A DNA stretch of 64,000 bases from Arthrobacter sp. ov407 (GTDB lineage: Bacteria > Actinomycetota > Actinomycetes > Actinomycetales > Micrococcaceae). The first letter of the stretch is position 1. Each line of letters opens with the position of its first letter. The stretch covers positions 62,001 to 126,000 of the forward strand of contig NZ_FNGD01000001.1 of the NCBI RefSeq assembly GCF_900102895.1. Reading direction: 5' to 3'. Below are positions 48,380 through 56,399 of the stretch, piece after piece. The notes below the pieces were generated by a model. That model did no database searches. It was not told where the DNA came from and saw only the letters and a list, made by a program, of their open reading frames with translations. Both the position numbers and the translations under genes were made by a program.

Positions 48380-50491
48380 ATGGCCAAGGGAATCTATGTC
48401 AGCGCGACCACACCGGGATCCGGGAAGTCGCTCATAGCGCTGGGGCTAGCGGACACGCTGCACCGGCACGCGGACCGCATCGGCTTCTTCAAGCCTGTGG
48501 TTCACGGCAACGACGCCGCCTCGGACCCGATGGTGGCACTGATGAAGGCCCGGTTTGATCTTGACGATCAGCGCTGCCGCGGCGGCCTGACGTTCGCCGA
48601 GGTCCGCAGCCTCCTGGCCGAAGGAAAGCGCGAGGAAATCAACTCCCGCTGCGTCGAAATCTTCGCCGAATTGTCCCGGCACTGCGACGTCGTGATCGTC
48701 GAGGGAACCGACCTGACCGGCCAGGACGCCGCCGTCGAATTTGACCTCAACGCCCGGCTCGCCAACAACCTGGCCGCCCCCGTCGTCGCCGTGGTGGGGG
48801 CCAAAGGCCTCACCGCCCCGGAGGCCGCGGACGCCGTCGAGGTGGCCCGCAAGGAGCTCCTCGCGGAGCGCTGCGAACTCCTGGCGATCATGGTCAACCG
48901 TGCCGACCCGGAAGACCTCGAGGCCGTCGCCGCCGCGGTGAAGCCCGGCGCGTCCGGCCGGCCGGTCTACGTCCTCCCGGAGCTCGAGGACATCGCCCGG
49001 CCCACCACCGGCGAGGTCGCATCGGCCCTGGGCCTCGGCCAGGTTGCCGGCCTCCCGGACCTGGAACGCGATGTCCGTTCCATTAAGGTCGCGGCGATGA
49101 ACGTCGCTAACTTCCTGCACGTGCTCAACGACGGCGCTCTGGTGATTGTCCCCGGAGACCGGGCGGACGTGCTCGTGGCCTGCCTGGCGTCGTCGTTCTC
49201 GCCGGAGTTCCCGGTGCCGTCGGCCCTGATCCTCACCGGAGGCCTGGCCCCGGACCCGACCATCTATTCGCTCCTGGCGCAGGCGCCGTTCCCGATTTTC
49301 ACCGCTCCCGACGACACCTATGTCACCGCCAAACGCGTCTCCGAGGTCCGGAGCGAGATCTGGTCCGGGCACCGCCGCAAGATCGCCTCCGCCCTGGGGC
49401 TCTGGGCCAAGCAGGTGGACGAAACGGAGCTGCTGGAGCGGCTGCACCTGCCGCGGCCGGAACGGATGACACCGCTGCGGTTCCTGCACGACCTCATTGA
49501 GCGGGCCCGGCTGCAGCGCCGGCACATCGTCCTGCCGGAGGGGACCGACGTCCGGATCCTGCGTGCCGCCGAGATTTTGCACCGGCGGGACGTCTGCGAG
49601 CTCACCATCCTGGGCAACGAGTCGGCGGTCCGCGAGCTGGCGTCCACCCAGGGCATCGACCTCTCGGGCATGAGCATCGTGGACCCCGCGACGTCGGAGC
49701 TGCGCCAGCGGTTTGCGGAGAAGTACGCGCAGCTGCGGGCGCACAAGGGAGTGGACCTCGCCCGGGCGCTGGAAGTCATGCTGGATGGCAGCTACTTCGG
49801 CACCATGATGGTGCAGCTGGGCGTGGTGGACGGCATGGTGTCCGGCGCTGCGCACACCACCGCCCACACGATCCGTCCCGCGCTGGAGTTCGTAAAGACG
49901 CGCGACGGCGTGAAAATCGTCTCTTCGGTGTTCCTCATGCTGATGCCGGACCGGGTGCTGGTCTACGGCGACTGTGCGGTCAATCCTGACCCGAACGCGG
50001 AGCAACTCGCGGACATCGCGCTGGCCTCGGCCGAGACCGCAGCCCAGTTCGGCGTGGAGCCGCGCGTGGCGATGCTGTCCTACTCCACCGGCGGGTCGGG
50101 GACCGGGGAGGCAGTGGACAAAGTCCGGCAGGCCACCGAAGCCGTGAAGACCCGCCGCCCAGACCTTGCCGTCGAAGGCCCCATCCAGTACGACGCCGCC
50201 GTGGATGCCGCCATCGCGCAGTCCAAGATGCCCGGCTCGTCCGTCGCCGGGCAGGCCACCGTGTTCATCTTCCCGGACCTCAACACCGGCAACAACACCT
50301 ACAAGGCCGTGCAGCAGTCCTCGGGGGCGGTCGCCGTGGGGCCCGTCCTGCAGGGACTCCGCAAACCGGTGAACGACCTCTCCCGCGGCTGCACCGTGGA
50401 GGACATCGTGAACACGGTGGCCATCACCGCCGTCCAGGCGCAGTCCGTGGAGCCGGCCACCGAGCCGGCACCCGCGGCTGCCCATGCCTAG
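48380..50491 (+). CDS. pta: Phosphate acetyltransferase (long form, with N-terminal P-loop and DRTGG domains)
   Basis: A 703-residue enzyme converting acetyl-CoA and phosphate to acetyl phosphate. The N-terminal P-loop domain begins KGIYVSATTPGSGKSLIALGL (~3-23); the middle DRTGG domain is at ~210-320; and the catalytic domain (~375-695) has DGMVSGAAHTTAHTIRPAL, MLSYSTGGSGTGEAVDK and FPDLNTGNNTYKAVQ. This long form is sensitive to metabolites in enteric bacteria. The ATG at 48380 precedes the conserved MAKGIYV; an ATG at 48368 is also possible. ackA lies downstream, separated by one small gene on the other strand. Confidence 0.95.
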   Translation: MAKGIYVSATTPGSGKSLIALGLADTLHRHADRIGFFKPVVHGNDAASDPMVALMKARFDLDDQRCRGGLTFAEVRSLLAEGKREEINSRCVEIFAELSRHCDVVIVEGTDLTGQDAAVEFDLNARLANNLAAPVVAVVGAKGLTAPEAADAVEVARKELLAERCELLAIMVNRADPEDLEAVAAAVKPGASGRPVYVLPELEDIARPTTGEVASALGLGQVAGLPDLERDVRSIKVAAMNVANFLHVLNDGALVIVPGDRADVLVACLASSFSPEFPVPSALILTGGLAPDPTIYSLLAQAPFPIFTAPDDTYVTAKRVSEVRSEIWSGHRRKIASALGLWAKQVDETELLERLHLPRPERMTPLRFLHDLIERARLQRRHIVLPEGTDVRILRAAEILHRRDVCELTILGNESAVRELASTQGIDLSGMSIVDPATSELRQRFAEKYAQLRAHKGVDLARALEVMLDGSYFGTMMVQLGVVDGMVSGAAHTTAHTIRPALEFVKTRDGVKIVSSVFLMLMPDRVLVYGDCAVNPDPNAEQLADIALASAETAAQFGVEPRVAMLSYSTGGSGTGEAVDKVRQATEAVKTRRPDLAVEGPIQYDAAVDAAIAQSKMPGSSVAGQATVFIFPDLNTGNNTYKAVQQSSGAVAVGPVLQGLRKPVNDLSRGCTVEDIVNTVAITAVQAQSVEPATEPAPAAAHA

Positions 50492-50520
50492 TCAGCTGTT
50501 GCCCGGTCAGCTGTTTTCCG

Positions 50521-50784
50521 TCAGCTGTTCTCCGGCTTCGCCAGGTTGTCGGGATCTTCCTGCTTGGCGGGCTCATCGGCCAGGCCCGCCGGCGTGAGAT
50601 CCAGGTCCTGCAGATCCTCGGGGGCCTCGGCGGCTTCTCCGACCTCGGCGGCCTTGAACTTTCCCGTGTCGTCCAGGGCCGGATTCGCGCCTTCGACGCC
50701 GGTGGGATCCGGCTTACCGGACCCGCTGGCCGGCTCGGTGCTGGCCGGCTCGGTGCTGTCTGGCTGGGTCGCGTCGTCAGTCAT
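50521..50784 (-). CDS. Small acidic, disordered protein
   Basis: I do not recognise a family. The 87 residues (MTDDATQPDSTEPASTEPAS and onward) are dominated by Asp, Glu, Pro, Ala, Ser and Thr, with no aromatic residue except one Phe and no hydrophobic core, so the protein is probably unstructured. The ATG at 50784 has a GAAGGG ribosome site, which supports translation. It is encoded on the opposite strand between pta and ackA. The alternative is that it is a chance frame, but the codon periodicity and start context favour a real gene. Confidence 0.55.
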   Translation of the reverse strand: MTDDATQPDSTEPASTEPASGSGKPDPTGVEGANPALDDTGKFKAAEVGEAAEAPEDLQDLDLTPAGLADEPAKQEDPDNLAKPENS

Positions 50785-50977
50785 GGAAATCCCTTCGTGA
50801 GTTGTCCAGTTGGTCCGCCGACTCTAGGCGCCTGCCGCGGCTTTCGCAACGGATGGGCGTCCTTGCCAGTCCGGCAATTTATAGTGGAACCCACGGAGCG
50901 CTCCGCCAGGCTCCGGCGTGATGCCAGTCCCGACGCACCCTCCGGGTAAGCGTCGAAGCCAAGGCTTAGGAGGCCCC

Positions 50978-52147
50978 ATGCTCGTGCTCGTCATCAACTC
51001 CGGTTCGTCCTCGCTCAAGTACCAGGTGCGCGACGTCGAGGCCGGCAGCGTGCTCACCGAAGGCCTGGTCGAGAAGATCGGCATGGGTGCCGGCGGTGAG
51101 GGCGACGGCCAGATCGAAGGCCCCCGCGACCACGCCGAGGCGCTGGAGCAGGTGGACGCGGCCATCCACGCGGCCTTGGGGGACCGCGTGCTGGATGCCG
51201 TGGGCCACCGCGTGGTGCACGGCGGGGAGCGCTTCGCCGAGCCGGTGCTGGTCAACAACGAGATCACCCGGGCCATTGAACGGCTGAACCCGCTCGCGCC
51301 GCTGCACAACCCCGCCAACGTCCTTGGCATCCGCGCGATCTCGAAGAAGTGGCCCGAGCTGCCGCAGGTGGCCGTGTTCGACACCGCCTTCCACCGCACC
51401 CTGCCCGAGCACGCCTGGCGTTATGCGGTGCCGGACGAGCTCTACACGAACCACGGGATCCGCCGCTACGGGTTCCACGGCACCTCGCACGAGTACGTGG
51501 CGCACCGGGCGGCGGCGCTGCTGGATGTTCCGGTCGAGGAGTTCGACGCCGTCATCGCCCACCTGGGGAACGGCGCCTCGGTCACGGCGATCCGCGGCGG
51601 CCAGTCAATCGACACCTCCATGGGATTCACGCCCCTCGAGGGCCTCGTCATGGGAACCCGCTCCGGCGACCTCGATCCGTCCATCCTGGTCTTCCTGGCC
51701 CGGACCGGTTGGTCTCCCGAGGACCTGGATTCGATGCTGAACCGGCAGTCCGGGCTTAAGGGCCTGGCCGGAAACAACGACATGCGCTCGGTGGTGGAGG
51801 CCGCGGAAGCCGGGGACGCCAAGGCGGCCATGGCCCTGGCGGTCGCGTCCTACCGGCTCGCGAAGTACATCGGCGGTTACCACGTGGCCGTTGGCGGCGC
51901 GAAGGCCCTCGTGTTCACGGCCGGGATCGGCGAGAACTCGCACCAGTTCCGGAATCTGGTGGCGCAGCGGCTCGGTGCCCTCGGCGTCGAACTCGACGCC
52001 GGGCTGAACCGGGAGCGGTCCAAGGAACCCCGGGTCATCTCCACGCCGACGTCGGCCCTGCCTGTCCTGGTGGTCCCCACCGACGAGGAGCGGGCCATCG
52101 CCGAGGCGACGGCCGCCGCCGTCGCCCAGGCATCGGTTGCTCCGTAA
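50978..52147 (+). CDS. ackA: Acetate kinase
   Basis: A 389-residue acetokinase-family enzyme: LVLVINSGSSSLKYQV (~2-17) holds the N-terminal phosphate motif, YGFHGTSHEYVAHRA (~164-178) the catalytic stretch, and FTAGIGENSHQFR (~312-324) the C-terminal ATP motif. It converts acetyl phosphate and ADP to acetate and ATP, completing the Pta-AckA route. The ATG at 50978 has a strong TTAGGAGG site. Oddity: the last codons and the TAA stop lie inside a hairpin repeat (family D) that recurs at 56331. Confidence 0.96.
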   Translation: MLVLVINSGSSSLKYQVRDVEAGSVLTEGLVEKIGMGAGGEGDGQIEGPRDHAEALEQVDAAIHAALGDRVLDAVGHRVVHGGERFAEPVLVNNEITRAIERLNPLAPLHNPANVLGIRAISKKWPELPQVAVFDTAFHRTLPEHAWRYAVPDELYTNHGIRRYGFHGTSHEYVAHRAAALLDVPVEEFDAVIAHLGNGASVTAIRGGQSIDTSMGFTPLEGLVMGTRSGDLDPSILVFLARTGWSPEDLDSMLNRQSGLKGLAGNNDMRSVVEAAEAGDAKAAMALAVASYRLAKYIGGYHVAVGGAKALVFTAGIGENSHQFRNLVAQRLGALGVELDAGLNRERSKEPRVISTPTSALPVLVVPTDEERAIAEATAAAVAQASVAP

Positions 52148-52192
52148 CCGCCCTTATGGCGGCCCAAAACGGCGCTTACGGAGCAGTCGATG
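52131..52192. repeat. Family D hairpin repeat, copy 1 (overlaps ackA stop)
   Basis: CATCGGTTGCTCCGTAA (52131-52147) pairs with TTACGGAGCAGTCGATG (52176-52192) with two mismatches; the inner part reads CGCCCTTATGGCGGCC. The left arm encodes the C-terminus and stop of AckA. The sequence is clearly related to 56331-56386. Confidence 0.7.
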
Positions 52193-52207
52193 GGTAGCGT
52201 TGGAGGC

Positions 52208-52771
52208 ATGACCGAACCCAAGCCCCTCCCTCCGCTGCCCATCCGCACCGAACGGCTAGTGCTGCGGCGCTTTGAAGCCTCCGACCTCGATGCCTTCCAT
52301 GCCTACCACTCGGTCCCGGAAACCGCCCGGTTCCTGCCCCGCGAGGCCAAGAGTTACACCCAATCGATGGAAACGGTGGGACGGTACGCCAACTTCGAGT
52401 TCGAGAAGGAGGGCGACTGGGTGGCCCTTGCCATCGAGGCCGCGGACTCACCCGGGCTGCTCGGCGAGGTGGTGCTGAAGTGGCTGGAGGGGTGCGGGCA
52501 GGCCGAAATCGGCTGGAGCCTGGCCCCGGAAGCGCGGGGACGGGGCATCGCGAGCGAGGCCGCCCGGGCCCTGCTCAAGCTCGGTTTTGAGGACCTGGGC
52601 TTCCACCGGATCGACGCCAAGCTCGATGCCCTGAACACGGACTCGGCGGCGCTCTGTGAACGGCTCGGCATGCGCCTGGAATCACGGCAGGTGGACAAGT
52701 GGCACTACAAGGGCGAATGGGCCACGGAAGTGGTGTACGCCATCCTCGCGGATGAATGGAAGGCCCGCTAG
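52208..52771 (+). CDS. GNAT family N-acetyltransferase (RimJ/RimL type)
   Basis: A 187-residue acetyltransferase: LPPLPIRTERLVLRRFEASDLDAFHAYHSVPET begins the RimJ-like fold, LGEVVLKWLEGCGQAEIGWSL (~79-99) and GIASEAARALLKLGFEDLGFHRIDAKLDALNTDSAAL (~107-143) are the acetyl-CoA-binding and C-terminal motifs. I chose the ATG at 52208. The ATG at 52190 would lie inside the family D hairpin. A GGAGG lies 1 nt before 52208, too close for an ordinary ribosome site, so the start is not certain. Substrate unknown. Confidence 0.85.
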   Translation: MTEPKPLPPLPIRTERLVLRRFEASDLDAFHAYHSVPETARFLPREAKSYTQSMETVGRYANFEFEKEGDWVALAIEAADSPGLLGEVVLKWLEGCGQAEIGWSLAPEARGRGIASEAARALLKLGFEDLGFHRIDAKLDALNTDSAALCERLGMRLESRQVDKWHYKGEWATEVVYAILADEWKAR

Positions 52772-52808
52772 CCGGGCCCCGCGGTTGAACTCGGGCAAGT
52801 CCGTCCGG

Positions 52809-52919
52809 GCGACGCTCCCGCCCAGTTGCTTCTGCCCGGACCACCCGGACCCCAGGAATCCCGGGGCTCCACGGGCCCGGAATCGGTTCCGGCGGCAAGC
52901 AACTGGGATGGAGCGCCAC
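52809..52919. repeat. Family B long inverted repeat, copy 2
   Basis: GCGACGCTCCCGCCCAGTTG (52809-52828) pairs imperfectly with CAACTGGGATGGAGCGCCAC (52900-52919). The arms are the same as those at 28541-28655, but the inner region differs. It lies between the convergent GNAT and M50 protease genes. Confidence 0.7.
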
Positions 52920-52969
52920 CATCCGTATGCCAGCGCGGTGTCAGGCGCGGGCCCGGCCGGACGCCAGGG

Positions 52970-55453
52970 CTAGGGAGCGGGAGGCGCAGTAGCGGTCGGG
53001 ACGGGTGAGGCCGTGTCCGGCGTGGAAGTCGGTGCAGTCGCCGGTTCCGTACCGGTGCCCCCGGGCTGCCCTGTCTGTGCGGGCTCTGAAGGTGCCGGCG
53101 CCGGGGCTGCAGCCGTGCCGGCCGGCGCCGTGGTCCCGCCGGCGCCCGGTGACGGGGCCTGCGTGCTGCCGGGAGTTGCGCCCGGCGTGGCGCCAGACGT
53201 TGCACCCGACGTCGGGGCTGTGCCGGCCTTCCCGGCCGGGGTGACACTGGGGTCGGCCTTGATGATCGCCATGATCTGTTCCTTGTACGCGCTGAGCCGG
53301 CCCTGGATCTCCGAGAGCGGCTGGTTCTGCAGGTCCTTGCCGTAGGCCGCGATCTCCTGCCACAGCGCGTTGAGCTTGGCCATGCCGTCGCTGCTCAGGG
53401 GCCCGTCGAGGGTGAGCACCAGTTGGCTCGCCAGGGCGTAGGTCAGGCAGCGGAGGCAGTTGTAATTGGCCGCCGCCGAGAGGTTTTCCGGGACGATCAC
53501 ATCGGTCTGACCCACAATCAGGACCACCTGGAAGCCCACCGCCACGGCGGCGCAGTCCGCGCAGCTGGCAAAGGCGTACGCCTCGTTCTTGGTGTCCACG
53601 GTGTCGCCGTCGTCCGCCCAGACCAGGGCGAAGGCGACGTCGTAGACCACGGAACCGTCTGTGGTGTTGACCGCGAGGGACTGGTTGCCGTCCTCCTCCG
53701 GAGCGGCCGGCCTGTCGAAGGGGAACACCCAAGAAGGGGCAGCCGGAGCCGCGGTGCCCGCTGTGCCTGCCGAGCCGGCTGTGGCTGCCTGCCGGGGCAC
53801 CAGAACCATGCTCAGCTGCGGCTCGTCGCGGGTGGGCTTCCGGGCGCCCTCGGGCCACAGGACAACGGTTTTGCCCGACTGGCCCTCCGCCATCTGGCCG
53901 GTGACGGTGGCCGGGAAGACTGCCGTGGTGGCGTCGGCGAGGGTGCCGCGCTCGTAGGGCTGGACCGGACGGTAGGTCTCGGCGCCGGGCCACCAGGCCC
54001 AGGCGAGGCCGGCCGTAACGGCCGCGATCGCAACGATTGCGGTGGCGCGCTGCAGGGCCTTGCCGCGGGTCTTCTGCCACAGCCCGGTGGCCAACTGGCG
54101 GACCAGGCGCAGCAGGATGTACAGGATGCCCAGCACCGGCAGTGCCAGGCAGGCGATGGCGATCACCCGCACGGCGGCGTCGGCGACGTCCCCTGCGGCG
54201 AGGCTGTGGGAGAGCATGGCCTGCTGCTTCAGGCCGTTGGCCCAGGCGGTGCCCAGGACGCGCGGCAGGGTCAGCACCATGGTGGCCATGCTGAAGAGCA
54301 GCAGGGGAACCGTGACCAGCACCCAGATGGTGACCACGGCCCGCGCCCAGGGCTTCAGGAGCCTGGCTTCGGGATCTGTCTTGCGCCACGGCACCAACGC
54401 CAGCAGGGTGGGCTTGATGCGCTGGAACAGGTCCGGGACGCCGGTAGCGTCGGCCAGGATGTGATAGCCGTCAAAGCGGACCAGCGGCATCAGCTGCCGG
54501 ACCATCTGCAGGATCTGGGTAACCACCACCAGCAGCAGCGCATCGAAGCCGGTGGCCCACCAGATGCCCATGATCGCGACGGCCACGATTGCGTTGAAGT
54601 AGAGTCCGCCAAGGTCGGTGCGCAGCCGGCCGCCCCGCCCCAGCCGGTAGGAATCGGTGACGTCGGTGTAGAACGCCGGCCACATCAGGTACAGGCCCGT
54701 GCCCATGGCGCCGGGGGTGGCGCCGCCGCGGCGGGCGGCGGCGGCGTGGCCGAACTCATGGAAACCGGCCGAGAGCACCGTGACCACTAGGATCAGCAGC
54801 ACCAGGCCGGGGTTGGCGAAGGCTTCATGGGTGGCCGATGCCAGCCCCTTGACCATCAGCACCCACCAGCACGCGACCAGGAAGGCAGCGGTCACAGCCA
54901 CCACGATCAAAGGGTTGAAGAGCGTGGCGAACGGCGCCGTGATCTTCCGGGTGCGGTCCGGATCGGTCACCGAGTACCGGAAGCGCATGCCCAGGAGTGG
55001 GTTCGATTTCTTCACCGCGGGCTCGGAACCGTCCGCCAGCCGGAGGAGTCCGAGCGGGAGGAGCTGGGAGGTGATCAGCGTCTGGACGTTCTCGGCACTG
55101 ACAAGCCGTCCGAAACTGTTGCTGACGTGCCCGGCGATTTCTTCCGGGCCCCGCTGGCCGTCGATCGCCTCGAGCACCAGGTACAGCAGGCGGGTGAGCT
55201 GGATAGTTTGGCCGTCGGAGCGGCGGACCAGGGACGGGGCTTCCTTGTAGCCGGAACCCTTCGCCTCGCCGATCAGCTGGACGCCGGCGGCCCGCACCGG
55301 CACCGGCTGCACGCCGACCGCCACGGACGACGCCGCGCCGGCAGTGCCGGCGTCGGATCCGGCGGCAGTATCGGCGGCAGAGCCGACGCCGCCGGGGGCA
55401 GGAGGGAACGGAGGGCCGTCCGGCGAGGACGGCCCTCCGTGCACAGTGCTCAT
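52970..55453 (-). CDS. Membrane M50-type zinc metalloprotease with N-terminal PqqD-like domain
   Basis: An 827-residue multi-pass protein. After a disordered Gly/Ala/Pro N-terminus (~1-55), residues ~58-142 look like a PqqD-like winged helix (YKEAPSLVRRSDGQTIQLTRLLYLVLEAIDG), the fold used as a RiPP recognition element. A membrane domain follows: helices from ~180, zinc site HEFGH (~232-236), third ligand in FDGYH (~327-331), and further helices to ~480. This is the M50/site-2-protease arrangement. A large extracytoplasmic region (~500-745) with two CxxC pairs (SCADC, CLRC) and a Pro/Thr/Ala-rich tail complete it. It starts 7 bp after the repetitive-protein gene, so the two form an operon; substrate processing is the obvious hypothesis. 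Confidence 0.8.
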   Translation of the reverse strand: MSTVHGGPSSPDGPPFPPAPGGVGSAADTAAGSDAGTAGAASSVAVGVQPVPVRAAGVQLIGEAKGSGYKEAPSLVRRSDGQTIQLTRLLYLVLEAIDGQRGPEEIAGHVSNSFGRLVSAENVQTLITSQLLPLGLLRLADGSEPAVKKSNPLLGMRFRYSVTDPDRTRKITAPFATLFNPLIVVAVTAAFLVACWWVLMVKGLASATHEAFANPGLVLLILVVTVLSAGFHEFGHAAAARRGGATPGAMGTGLYLMWPAFYTDVTDSYRLGRGGRLRTDLGGLYFNAIVAVAIMGIWWATGFDALLLVVVTQILQMVRQLMPLVRFDGYHILADATGVPDLFQRIKPTLLALVPWRKTDPEARLLKPWARAVVTIWVLVTVPLLLFSMATMVLTLPRVLGTAWANGLKQQAMLSHSLAAGDVADAAVRVIAIACLALPVLGILYILLRLVRQLATGLWQKTRGKALQRATAIVAIAAVTAGLAWAWWPGAETYRPVQPYERGTLADATTAVFPATVTGQMAEGQSGKTVVLWPEGARKPTRDEPQLSMVLVPRQAATAGSAGTAGTAAPAAPSWVFPFDRPAAPEEDGNQSLAVNTTDGSVVYDVAFALVWADDGDTVDTKNEAYAFASCADCAAVAVGFQVVLIVGQTDVIVPENLSAAANYNCLRCLTYALASQLVLTLDGPLSSDGMAKLNALWQEIAAYGKDLQNQPLSEIQGRLSAYKEQIMAIIKADPSVTPAGKAGTAPTSGATSGATPGATPGSTQAPSPGAGGTTAPAGTAAAPAPAPSEPAQTGQPGGTGTEPATAPTSTPDTASPVPTATAPPAP

Positions 55454-55460
55454 CTAGGTG

Positions 55461-56210
55461 CTACTGCTTCAGGTCGGACTGCTGGTCAGCCGACGCCGTT
55501 GCGTCGCCGTGGATGTCCTGGTTGATGATGGCATCCTGCTGGGCGACGGCGAAGGCGTTGCTGTCGATCGAGCCGATGTTGGCGCCGACGGCCGCATCGA
55601 TCGGCGCGGCGACGTTGGCGTTGGCAGCCACTGCGCCATTGATGGGTGCTGCGATGCCCGCGTTGGCATCCAGGTTCACGTCGACGTTGAGCAGGTTGCC
55701 GCTGAGGGCACCCGCGGTGCCGGCCGCGGCGCCCACGTCCGTCGGCAGTGCGCCGCCCAAGTCCGGGGCCGTGCCATCGGGCAGGACGCCTGCGTCGGCC
55801 GTGCCGGCAGGTACGGCGCTGCCGAGATCGGCTGCGGCCGGATCCGTGGCGGCGGCATCCGCTGCAGTCCCGGCATCCGCGCCGGTGCCCTGATCGATAA
55901 CGCTGTCCTGGGTGGAGTCTGCCGTGGCGTCGCCCGTGATGCCCTGGTTGATGATGGTGCCCTGGTCGGCGAGAGCCTGGGACTCAGACCCGAAAGAGAG
56001 CACGTTTGCCGAGGCAGCCGCATCAATCGGCGCGGCAACGTTGGCGTTGGCCGCGATGCCGAGGTCGATCGGGGCCGCGGCGCTGATCCCCAGGTTCAGG
56101 TCGGCGTTCAGGTCCAGGACGGAGGCGACCTCCTTGTCCGGAAGGGCCGTGCCGCCCTGCGCCATCAGCTCATCATCAGTCAACGGGGTCATTCCCTGCT
56201 CAACGCTCAT
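55461..56210 (-). CDS. Two-repeat Ala/Asp/Asn-rich protein, partner of the M50 protease
   Basis: A 249-residue protein with no named family that I can assign with certainty. Residues ~1-35 (TPLTDDELMAQGG, then TALPDKEV) look like a polar leader with a Gly-Gly. Two ~72-residue repeats (~36-107 and ~178-249) share ANANVAAPIDAA (54-65, 196-207), IINQ (86-89, 228-231) and GDATA (93-97, 235-239), separated by an Ala/Asp/Pro/Gly linker. There is no Cys, Trp or Tyr and only two Phe. There is no Sec signal peptide or membrane helix. The regular VA-, ID- and AN- pattern suggests a beta-solenoid. The ATG at 56210 has GGAG 6 nt upstream. The M50 gene follows by 7 bp. Confidence 0.75.
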   Translation of the reverse strand: MSVEQGMTPLTDDELMAQGGTALPDKEVASVLDLNADLNLGISAAAPIDLGIAANANVAAPIDAAASANVLSFGSESQALADQGTIINQGITGDATADSTQDSVIDQGTGADAGTAADAAATDPAAADLGSAVPAGTADAGVLPDGTAPDLGGALPTDVGAAAGTAGALSGNLLNVDVNLDANAGIAAPINGAVAANANVAAPIDAAVGANIGSIDSNAFAVAQQDAIINQDIHGDATASADQQSDLKQ

Positions 56211-56330
56211 AACAAACTCCATATCCGGCACGGTGTCTGCTGCCCCCAGTGAGCAGTTTCTCCATCGATGTGCCTAACATCGGGTCAATAGTAAGCATGA
56301 TGATCATTAATTGGGTATCGGACGCCCAGT

Positions 56331-56386
56331 CGATTGCTCCGCAACTGCCCTTATGGGCGCTCAAAAGGGCCGTTGCGGAGCAATCG
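56331..56386. repeat. Family D hairpin repeat, copy 2
   Basis: Perfect 15-bp stem CGATTGCTCCGCAAC (56331-56345) / GTTGCGGAGCAATCG (56372-56386), with an inner GCCC-TTAT-GGGC hairpin. It lies in the 189-bp gap upstream of the repetitive-protein gene and just after the S9 peptidase stop, so it may terminate the peptidase transcript. Confidence 0.8.
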
Positions 56387-56399
56387 ATGGGACATTTGG

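Noticed and set aside
52941..54389. Long minus-strand frame of 482 codons
   Set aside because: It is a shifted-frame shadow of the M50 protease gene: Arg/Gly/His-rich, no domain, whereas the protease frame has HEFGH and helices.
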